19,563 nucleotides of DNA from Pseudomonadota bacterium. Its GTDB lineage: Bacteria; Pseudomonadota; Gammaproteobacteria; Steroidobacterales; Steroidobacteraceae. The stretch covers positions 1 through 19,563 of the forward strand of contig JAJZLX010000700.1 of NCBI GenBank assembly GCA_021850555.1. The letters are read 5' to 3'. The notes under the pieces are model-generated. The model did no database searches and was not told the origin of the DNA. It worked only from the letters and a program-made list of their open reading frames with translations. Shown here one piece after another: positions 12,844-19,563 of this stretch (its first letter is position 1; every line of letters begins with the position of its first letter). The position numbers were made by a program, and so were the translations under genes.

Positions 12844-15800
12844 TTATACCGTTACCCATCCTTCGGAGAGGACTGCAGCCTGCTCGAGCACTAACTGCGT
12901 GGCGTGTTCCTGTTTGTCCGGCGGATAGCCATATTTCCGCAGGATGCGCTTCACGAGTACCCGCAATTGAGCGCGCACATTCTCGCGCACGGCCCAATCG
13001 ATACTTACATTAGCGCGAACAGTCTTCACGAGCTCCTGGGCGATTGTCCGGAGCGTCGGCTCCCCGAGCACTTTGACAGCGCTATCGTTGGTTTCGAGGG
13101 CATCATAAAATGCGATTTCATCCTCGGTGAGACCCAGGGCCTCACCGCGAGCGTTCGCTTTACGCATCTCTCGGGCAAGCTCAATCAGCTCTTCGATGAC
13201 CTGCGCGGCTTCGATGGCGCGGTTCTGGTAGCGGCGAATCGTCTGCTCGAGGAGATCTGCGAACGAGCGTGCCTGGACGACGTTCTTGCGGATGCGATTT
13301 CGCAGTTCGCCTTTGAGGAGCTTCTGGAGTAGCTCCACCGCGAGATTCCTCTGGGGCATCCCTCGCACCTCCGCGAGAAACTCTTCGGACAGAATCGAGA
13401 TATCGGGCTTAGCCAGGCCGGCGGCGGCGAAGATATCGACCACACCCTCTGGGGTGACCGCCCTCGAGATGATCTGGCGGACAGCGTGGTCGAGGTCTTC
13501 CGCGGGTCGGGCATCGCCAGGCGCTCGCTTGGCGAGAACGGCCTGCACCGCCTGGAAGAAGGCCACATCGTCTCGGATCCGCATTGCAGACTCGTGTGGG
13601 ACTGCCAGTGCAAAGGCCTGCGCGAGTTCCCGGACCGCGCGCAGGTAGCGGTCCTTGCCGTCCTTCTGCGCCAGGATCTGCTCCTGTGCGGCAGGAAGCA
13701 GGCCCAGACGTTCCGCGGGTGTGCCCGTGAACCATTTGGATCGGTCGAAGCCGTGGAACAGGCTCTCGCAGACCTCGTATTTCTCGAGCATCACGGCAAC
13801 GGCTTCGCTCTGATCGAGCACCGTGCGGCCAGTCCCGCCGCTTTCGGTATAGGTGGCCAGTGCCTCCTTCAGCTCCTGCGCGAGACCCAGGTAATCGACG
13901 ACTAGACCACCGAGCTTGTTCGGGAAGACCCGATTGACGCGGGCGATCGCTTGCATCAAGCCGTGTCCGTGCATGGGCTTGTCGATGTACAGGGTTGAGA
14001 GGCTGGGGGCATCGAAGCCCGTGAGCCACATGTCCCTCACGATCACCAGCTTGAAAGGGTCATTCGGGTCTCGGAACCGGTTTGCGAGGGTCTCTCGGCG
14101 GGGTTTATTGCGGATATGAGGCTGCCAGTCGGGTGGATCGGAGGCTGAGCCCGTCATCACGATCTTCATCGCCCCGGCCTCGTCTGCATCGCTGTGCCAG
14201 GCCGGGCGCAGCTTGGCGATCTCGCGGTACAGGTCGACTGCGATCCGGCGGCTCATGCAGACGATCATCGCCTTGCTGTCCACCCTCTCGAGCCGCTTCT
14301 CGAAGTGTTCAACGATGTCGCGGGCAATGAGAGACAGGCGCTTCTCGGCGCCCACCACGGCCTCGAGCTGAGCCCACTTGGTCTTGAGCTTCTCCTTGCG
14401 ATCAACCTCTTCGCCCTCGGTCGCCTCCTCGAAGCCTGGGTCAATGCGCGGACGTTCCCGCTCATCGAGGGCGATCTTGGCAAGCCGGCTCTCGTAGTAG
14501 ATCGGGACGGTGGCCTTGTCCTCGACCGCCCGCTGGATGTCGTAGATGCTGATGTAGTCGCCGAAGACGGCCCGGGTATTGGCGTCCTTGAGCTCGACCG
14601 AGGTGCCCGTGAAACCGATGAAGGAGGCATTGGGCAGGGCATCGCGCATATGGCGCGCGTAGCCATCGATGAAATCGTACTGGCTGCGATGGGCCTCATC
14701 GGCCACGACGACGATGTTCCGCCGATCCGAGAGTCTTGGATGCCGATCGCCCTTCTCCTCCGGGAAGAACTTCTGCAGCGTCGTGAACACCACGCCCCCG
14801 GCCTCGACGGACAGGAGTTCGCGCAGGTGGGCGCGGGATTCGGCCTGGACCGGCGGTTGGCGTAGCAGGTCTTTGCAGCGCGAGAAGGTGGCAAAGAGCT
14901 GGCCATCAAGGTCATTGCGATCGGTGAGCACGACGAGGGTCGGATTGCCCATGGCGGGCTCGCGGACGATGCGACCGGCATAGAACGCCATCGTGAGGCT
15001 CTTTCCGGAGCCTTGGGTATGCCACACGACGCCGACCCGGCGATCGCCGGGCTGGCCTCCAGGCTTGAGTCCTGCCTCGTATCTGCCAGGCTCGTCGGCC
15101 ACCCGATCGGCACGCCCGAGCTGCGCGGCGCGGAGGGTTTCGGAAACGGCGGTCTGCACTGCATGGAACTGGTGGTATCCCGCCATCTTCTTCACCAGCC
15201 GGCCGCCACCCTCGTTTTCGAAGACGATGAAGTCACGAACGAGATCCAGAAACCGCCGTGGCGCCAGCAGGCCTTCGATCAGGACTTGTAACTCCGGCAT
15301 GTGAGAGTCCGCGAGTGCCCGCCCCGAAATCGTGCGCCAGGGCTTGAACCATTCGCGGCCCGCGCCGAGGGCACCAACCCGCGCTTCGACGCCGTCGGAA
15401 ACCACGAGGGCGGCATTCGTCGCCATCAATGATGGAATTTCGCTCTGGTACGTCTGCAATTGCTGCCAGGCGCTCCAGATCGTGGCGTTCTCTGCGACGG
15501 CGTTTTTGAGCTCGATGACTCCCAGCGGCAGGCCATTGACGAACAGCACCACATCGGGGCGGCGTATGTGTCTGTTCTCGCTGACGGTGAACTGATTGAC
15601 CGCAAGCCAGTCGTTGTTCTTCAGGTCCTCGAAGTCGATCACCCGGACCTGGGCACCCCGGACCGTGCCGTCCTTGTTTCGGTACTCCACCGTCACACCA
15701 TCGACCAGCAGCCGATGCAGCGCACGATTGCGGGGAAGAAGATCGACCCCCTCGAGGCGGGTGAGCTTCCGGAAGGCATCCTCGATGGCCTCGGCCGGCA

Positions 15801-15987
15801 GGCTTGAATTGAGCCGAGCGAGCGCATCACGAAGTCTGCGGGCGAGTACGACCTGTCCGTAGTCATCGCGCTCAGCGGCAGGCTCACCGGGAGCGATATG
15901 CGCGCCATTGGCCACTGACCAGCCGGCACAGGTTAGCCAGCCGAGGGCGGCGTCTTCGACGACGGATTCCGTGACGCCCCGACTCAT
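12844..15987 (-). CDS. hsdR: Type I restriction enzyme R subunit (HsdR)
   Basis: HsdR is the motor and nuclease subunit: it pulls in unmethylated DNA and cuts it far from the recognition site. The ATG at 15987 (1047 residues) overlaps the upstream stop (ATGA); farther in-frame starts lie inside the upstream gene. The nuclease has a PD-(E/K)xK core, with RRPDVVLFV (D145) and VIELKN (E159, K161). The translocase has Walker A HTQGSGKS (323-330), DEAH at 430-433, a [10 protein letters not shown] motif, and the late WLTGFDAP and [10 protein letters not shown] motifs of superfamily 2. The C-terminal part is helical and should bind the methylase. The length is normal and no frameshift is seen, so the subunit appears functional. 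Confidence 0.95.
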   Translation of the reverse strand: MSRGVTESVVEDAALGWLTCAGWSVANGAHIAPGEPAAERDDYGQVVLARRLRDALARLNSSLPAEAIEDAFRKLTRLEGVDLLPRNRALHRLLVDGVTVEYRNKDGTVRGAQVRVIDFEDLKNNDWLAVNQFTVSENRHIRRPDVVLFVNGLPLGVIELKNAVAENATIWSAWQQLQTYQSEIPSLMATNAALVVSDGVEARVGALGAGREWFKPWRTISGRALADSHMPELQVLIEGLLAPRRFLDLVRDFIVFENEGGGRLVKKMAGYHQFHAVQTAVSETLRAAQLGRADRVADEPGRYEAGLKPGGQPGDRRVGVVWHTQGSGKSLTMAFYAGRIVREPAMGNPTLVVLTDRNDLDGQLFATFSRCKDLLRQPPVQAESRAHLRELLSVEAGGVVFTTLQKFFPEEKGDRHPRLSDRRNIVVVADEAHRSQYDFIDGYARHMRDALPNASFIGFTGTSVELKDANTRAVFGDYISIYDIQRAVEDKATVPIYYESRLAKIALDERERPRIDPGFEEATEGEEVDRKEKLKTKWAQLEAVVGAEKRLSLIARDIVEHFEKRLERVDSKAMIVCMSRRIAVDLYREIAKLRPAWHSDADEAGAMKIVMTGSASDPPDWQPHIRNKPRRETLANRFRDPNDPFKLVIVRDMWLTGFDAPSLSTLYIDKPMHGHGLMQAIARVNRVFPNKLGGLVVDYLGLAQELKEALATYTESGGTGRTVLDQSEAVAVMLEKYEVCESLFHGFDRSKWFTGTPAERLGLLPAAQEQILAQKDGKDRYLRAVRELAQAFALAVPHESAMRIRDDVAFFQAVQAVLAKRAPGDARPAEDLDHAVRQIISRAVTPEGVVDIFAAAGLAKPDISILSEEFLAEVRGMPQRNLAVELLQKLLKGELRNRIRKNVVQARSFADLLEQTIRRYQNRAIEAAQVIEELIELAREMRKANARGEALGLTEDEIAFYDALETNDSAVKVLGEPTLRTIAQELVKTVRANVSIDWAVRENVRAQLRVLVKRILRKYGYPPDKQEHATQLVLEQAAVLSEGWVTV

Positions 15988-17042
15988 CTGCGAGCTCTTC
16001 TGGCCCAAATTTGATCGACGCTTTCCTTGCCAAGTGCCGCTTTGATCTCCTCCAACGCCTTCAGAGAGTAGCGCTTGAACGTGGATTTCCCGATCTTGAT
16101 CTCCTTGTAGCAATCCGGTTTGTCTCGAAGCCCAAGATGATCCACGACCGCGACCGTCTTCGGCATCGTCAGACCACATTTCTCAGCCAATTGCCGTGCA
16201 CCGAGGCTATAGAACCCCAGCTCATCCACCCGCTTCACGGCTACGACTGAAGCGCCCGGCGTCCCCTCAGCGACAAGCTGGATGGGGATGCCCTCCTTCT
16301 TGGAGAACCGGAGGGACAGAGTCGGTCCGACCCCGTTTGCCGCGATCTCCACCGCCGCCGCCCCTTGGAATACCTCACCCCAAACCTTGCCGGTCAATAC
16401 TTCTTCTCCCAGGCGCCGCAGATCCTGGTCGCTCGGCTGGCCCTTCTCGCCGCGGATCGTGCCATCCAGGATCGCAAGGGGGCGCAATCTGGCTAACGCC
16501 TCGATTCGGCGCCGCCGTCCAGGACGAAGAAGCTTCCTGATTTCTGCGACCTCCGAGTCAAACAGCGTTGCGAGCGTTGTAGGGGGTGATGTCGACACCG
16601 GAAGTACGCGCGTTGGCAGCTGGGTAGCAAGTTCATGACCAAAGACGCTTTTCAGCAGATCCCGGAAAAGGGTGACGCCCGATTGCACGTGTACGTAAAG
16701 CTGTCCTTCGGAGATGTCGAGCAGGTGATGCTGCGCGGCGTCTCTCAGCCCGTTGACCGTCTGCAACACGAGCGCTTGCTCCTCGGTCAGGTACTTGATC
16801 TTGCCGTCGCTCAAGGAGCGGCGCACACACGCGTCAAAGCCTATTGTTTCCTTGGCACGTTTCTCCCGAATTCGCCCGCCTCTATGGAGTATGGCAGCCT
16901 TGAGCAGCATTTCGAACGCGTGATCAAGCTGAATCAGTGTACTGCTGACTCGCCCCCGGTCGTAGGGACGATTAAAGAGCTCAATGCTGAGAACCAGCGA
17001 ATCACAGGCCTTCTCGAGCAGGAGCTTCGCCTCGCGCTTCAT
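15984..17042 (-). CDS. DUF3644-like HEPN protein inside the restriction operon
   Basis: A 352-residue protein. The N-terminal 150 residues match the DUF3644 pattern by eye: [21 protein letters not shown], then a helical segment ending [27 protein letters not shown] (100-106) fits the Rx4-6H active-site motif of HEPN ribonucleases. The C-terminal part includes a likely winged helix ([20 protein letters not shown] and following), perhaps for nucleic-acid or partner binding. The gene overlaps hsdS by 4 bp and hsdR by 4 bp (both ATGA), so it must be made with the restriction complex. HEPN RNases often cut tRNA or other RNA to stop phage growth. A coupled abortive-infection arm is the likely role but is not shown by the sequence. 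Confidence 0.75.
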   Translation of the reverse strand: MKREAKLLLEKACDSLVLSIELFNRPYDRGRVSSTLIQLDHAFEMLLKAAILHRGGRIREKRAKETIGFDACVRRSLSDGKIKYLTEEQALVLQTVNGLRDAAQHHLLDISEGQLYVHVQSGVTLFRDLLKSVFGHELATQLPTRVLPVSTSPPTTLATLFDSEVAEIRKLLRPGRRRRIEALARLRPLAILDGTIRGEKGQPSDQDLRRLGEEVLTGKVWGEVFQGAAAVEIAANGVGPTLSLRFSKKEGIPIQLVAEGTPGASVVAVKRVDELGFYSLGARQLAEKCGLTMPKTVAVVDHLGLRDKPDCYKEIKIGKSTFKRYSLKALEEIKAALGKESVDQIWARRARR

Positions 17043-18352
17043 GCAGCGGCAGTCTCAATCAGCCTCTCGGCGTTCCGTATCCGTATTTCGCCTGAGATGA
17101 GCTTGGGCAGCAGTACGTCGCGCAGGGCGGCAAGATTGCGGGATTCGCGTTCGTGTTCTACTACTTTTCGATACAACGGGCGTGAAAGCCGATCGATGGC
17201 TTCCATTACGGATATGCTTGGTGCAACGGCGTGAATTGACCGGAAATTGGCCTTGCTAATCTCCATGAACGTCGAGCCATTCGCGTGACTGACGATCTCA
17301 TCGTGGGCCGCACTCGCCCACCGCAGTAGAAACAGGTTCGATGTACCGTGACGCGGCTTCATGGCGATGAAACCCTGATTAACGGCTACCGGCACTTCGG
17401 CGATTGCAAGATAGCCGATCGGCGCACGCGACGAGAGAAGAACCGTACCTATCGGCAGCAAACCGGAGCTGATCTGACCGAGACCTGTCTCGGTGATCTT
17501 ACGTTCTGTATCGAGCAAGACCGGCACCGACAGACCGGACAAGTCCTTCGGCGTAACCCAGTGGTGCGCACCGCCCTCCCAATAATCAGACCGCTCAGTC
17601 TTTGGGGTACTCCCGCCAACTACGTCTGCGAACTCACTGATGGGCCTGACTTCCCACCCCTCCGGAATCTCCCCCAGCTCCGACTCCACCATCCTGCTCG
17701 GAAACAGATCCGCAATCTCGCGTGGAAGCCCCGGATCCCGCCCTTCCATCTTTGCCCGCACGGGATCGAAATCCACGAACCAAGACTTGAACAGCGCCCG
17801 CGCCATCGCCTCGAGCGTCTCGCTCATTTTCCGGTTCAGCTCGATCTTGTCGTCGAAGGTTCCAAGAATGTGGGCGATGGCGCGCTGTTCATTCTTGTCG
17901 CGCGGGGCGCGAAGCGGCGCCTTGGTCATCGTCGAAGCGCTGGCGTTTGGCTGAGCCGACTTGTCGCCGAGCACCCCGCGGATGAAAGTCCAGAAGCCCT
18001 CAGACTTCAGGTAGTAGGCAAGGAACCGCGAGTCGAACTCTGGCTTCGCCTTTAGTCGAACTAAGTATGAGGCGAAAACTGCTGGCGGCGGGTTCGTTAC
18101 GTATGCGCTAGCGCCGGTGGAAGCGCCAGTTCTCGCAAGCACAACGTCACCGTCGTCGAGGCGATACTTCGCAGTGATTTCAGCGTCAGCTGTGACGTGC
18201 GGCACAGCATTCCAGTCAACGTGGCCGGAAACGATGTCTGTGATCCGAAGAAACCTCGGCCCAGTATCGTGATCCGAAGCGGATGCCGTCAGGCCGTAGT
18301 CGATCGCGCTGCACGCATCGGCAAGAACGCAATCAACCCATTCACCCGCCAT
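17039..18352 (-). CDS. hsdS: Type I restriction specificity subunit (HsdS)
   Basis: HsdS holds two target-recognition domains that read the two halves of a split recognition site and position the methylase and HsdR. I set the start at the ATG at 18352 (437 residues), which has AAGGAG 7 bases upstream; the TTG at 18358 has worse spacing. The first domain occupies roughly the N-terminal 150 residues. The central conserved region follows ([40 protein letters not shown]). The second domain is introduced by [20 protein letters not shown], and the C-terminal conserved region ends [16 protein letters not shown]. Both domains are present, so the subunit is full length. It overlaps hsdM by 11 bp and DUF3644 by 4 bp. 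Confidence 0.95.
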   Translation of the reverse strand: MAGEWVDCVLADACSAIDYGLTASASDHDTGPRFLRITDIVSGHVDWNAVPHVTADAEITAKYRLDDGDVVLARTGASTGASAYVTNPPPAVFASYLVRLKAKPEFDSRFLAYYLKSEGFWTFIRGVLGDKSAQPNASASTMTKAPLRAPRDKNEQRAIAHILGTFDDKIELNRKMSETLEAMARALFKSWFVDFDPVRAKMEGRDPGLPREIADLFPSRMVESELGEIPEGWEVRPISEFADVVGGSTPKTERSDYWEGGAHHWVTPKDLSGLSVPVLLDTERKITETGLGQISSGLLPIGTVLLSSRAPIGYLAIAEVPVAVNQGFIAMKPRHGTSNLFLLRWASAAHDEIVSHANGSTFMEISKANFRSIHAVAPSISVMEAIDRLSRPLYRKVVEHERESRNLAALRDVLLPKLISGEIRIRNAERLIETAAA

Positions 18353-19563
18353 ACCCAAGCTCCTTCAGATTGACGGCAATGGCGGCATCCAGCTTCGCCG
18401 CCTCCGCCTGCTGTTCGCGCAGTTGCGCAACCAGGCGTTTCATCTTCTCCTCGAAGGGCTCTCCATCATCCTCCTGCGCCTCGGCGCCGACGTAGCGGCC
18501 GGGCGTGAGCACATGACCGTGCTTGCGTACTTCCTCGAGGACCGCGCTCTTGCAGAACCCGGGCACATCAGCGTACTCGCCAGCTTCCTTCTCTCCGCGC
18601 CAGGCATGGTAGGTATTGGCGATTCGAGCGACGTCTTCATCCGTGAGCTCGCGATGGGTCCGATCGACCATGCGGCCGAGCTTGCGCGCATCAATGAAGA
18701 GAATTTGGCCGCGGCGATCTCGGAACTTGCCGTTCTGGCGGTCCCGCGCCAGGAACCAGAGACATGCTGGAATCTGCGTCGAATAAAAGAGCTGCCCGGG
18801 GAGCGCCACCATGCAATCGACCAGATCGGGCTCGATCAGGTTCGAGGACATCGAACCATTCGCGAGAACGAAGCCGGCCACGCCGGCCGGCGCCAAGTGG
18901 TGGACGATGTGCTGCACCCAGGCGAAGTTCGCATTGCCGGCGGGCGGCGTGCCGTACTGCCAGCGTTTGTCTTCTCTCAGCCGCTCCCCGCCCCAGTCGG
19001 AGATATTGAAGGGCGGATTGGCCAGGATGAAATCCGCCTTCAGATCCGGATGCCGATCGTTGTGGAACGTGTCCCCATGGGCGATCTGGCCATCGATGCC
19101 CCGAATGGCGAGGTTCATCTTGGCGAGCCGCCAGGTCGTGTAATTGAATTCCTGGCCGTAAATCGAGATATCCGCCTTGGCCTTGCCGCCGTTCCCGTTC
19201 CCATTGGCATGGGCGCGGATGAACTCGACCGACTGCACGAACATGCCCGAAGATCCGCAGCAGGGATCGTAGACGCGCCCCCGATAGGGCTCGAGCATCT
19301 CGACCAGGACTTTGACCACGCAGCGGGGCGTATAGAACTCCCCGCCCTTCTTGCCCTCGGCGCTCGCGAACTGGGAGAGGAAGTATTCATAGACGCGCCC
19401 GAGCACGTCCTTCGCCCGGCTCGCCTCATCACCAATCTTGATATTGCTGATGAGATCGATCAGCTGCCCGAGACGGGTCTTATCGAGCGCCGGCCGCGCA
19501 TAGTCCTTCGGGAGCACGCCCTTCAGGGCCGGGTTGTCCCGCTCGATGCCGGCCATGGCGTCA
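18342..19563 (-). CDS. hsdM: Type I restriction methylase subunit (HsdM), C-terminal part (5' end outside window)
   Basis: HsdM methylates adenine at the site chosen by HsdS using S-adenosylmethionine. The frame is open to the window edge, so the N-terminal part is missing; the ATG at 19556 is internal. Key motifs are [20 protein letters not shown], then the SAM-binding motif [13 protein letters not shown] (about 95-107 from that ATG) and the catalytic NPPF (180-183) in [10 protein letters not shown]. Further family blocks are [22 protein letters not shown], and a C-terminal coiled coil ([19 protein letters not shown]) that binds HsdS. It is the first visible gene of the leftward operon hsdM-hsdS-DUF3644-hsdR; the promoter lies outside. 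Confidence 0.95.
   Translation of the reverse strand, partial: DAMAGIERDNPALKGVLPKDYARPALDKTRLGQLIDLISNIKIGDEASRAKDVLGRVYEYFLSQFASAEGKKGGEFYTPRCVVKVLVEMLEPYRGRVYDPCCGSSGMFVQSVEFIRAHANGNGNGGKAKADISIYGQEFNYTTWRLAKMNLAIRGIDGQIAHGDTFHNDRHPDLKADFILANPPFNISDWGGERLREDKRWQYGTPPAGNANFAWVQHIVHHLAPAGVAGFVLANGSMSSNLIEPDLVDCMVALPGQLFYSTQIPACLWFLARDRQNGKFRDRRGQILFIDARKLGRMVDRTHRELTDEDVARIANTYHAWRGEKEAGEYADVPGFCKSAVLEEVRKHGHVLTPGRYVGAEAQEDDGEPFEEKMKRLVAQLREQQAEAAKLDAAIAVNLKELGYGG

Noticed and set aside
12904..13332. Plus-strand reading frame of 142 codons inside hsdR
   Set aside because: It is antisense to a well-supported hsdR and has no recognisable protein pattern or ribosome site; GC-rich coding DNA commonly leaves such open frames.
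15985..16179. Longer N-terminus for HsdR starting at 16179
   Set aside because: That segment overlaps the DUF3644 gene in another frame and has no family similarity; the ATG at 15987 overlaps the upstream stop as ATGA and begins the recognisable protein.
18353..18358. TTG start of hsdS at 18358
   Set aside because: The ATG at 18352 has an AAGGAG at ideal distance; the TTG would leave the site almost touching.
1..19563. Insertion sequences, tRNA or rRNA genes
   Set aside because: No transposase-like protein, tRNA cloverleaf or rRNA-like segment was seen on either strand.

Overview
The window is a GC-rich proteobacterial mobile element, probably from a beta- or gammaproteobacterium; the host cannot be narrowed further from sequence alone. 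The left and middle parts are the backbone of an IncQ-like mobilizable plasmid, or an integrated copy of one. The right part is a defence island on the minus strand built around a complete-looking type I restriction-modification operon, cut at the window edge inside hsdM.

Layout. 1-1558: the C-terminal part of an IncQ-type RepA helicase followed by RepC, both on the plus strand. The 3' end of repC contains an in-frame array of about three 21-bp direct repeats. 1559-1913: a gene-free, hairpin-rich stretch between convergent genes, the best candidate for the vegetative origin. 1914-4468 (minus): a MOBP-type relaxase fused to a RecD-like helicase, preceded by an overlapping MobC-like relaxosome protein. 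4469-4816: the divergent intergenic region, the best candidate for oriT and the promoters of both mob arms. 4817-10286 (plus): eleven tightly packed or overlapping genes. They encode a helix-turn-helix protein, an StbB/MobD-like P-loop ATPase, a coiled-coil/TM partner, two small lipoproteins, two small membrane proteins, a TrwB/TraD-type coupling protein, and three small proteins, two of them with N-terminal export or membrane signals. No type IV secretion channel is present, so transfer would depend on a helper.

10286-11712: the junction between backbone and accessory DNA. It is marked by two direct repeats, each encoding the same last 25 residues of a tyrosine-recombinase-like integrase while differing only at synonymous positions. 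Between them lie a lower-GC membrane-protein gene and a possible small minus-strand gene. 11713-19563 (all minus): a HEPN-like hypothetical gene, a small ORF, and the operon hsdM-hsdS-DUF3644-hsdR with ATGA or short overlaps. The DUF3644 protein carries a HEPN-type Rx4-5H motif and is placed between hsdS and hsdR, which suggests a back-up RNase coupled to restriction.

Together: RepA and RepC replicate the element; MobC, the relaxase-helicase and the coupling protein process and deliver one strand; the HTH/StbB-like/coiled-coil genes probably link segregation and mobilization; the island protects the host from phage or competing DNA. Assignments of repA, repC, hsdM, hsdS, hsdR, relaxase and coupling protein rest on clear motifs. 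The small lipoprotein and membrane genes are not recognised.
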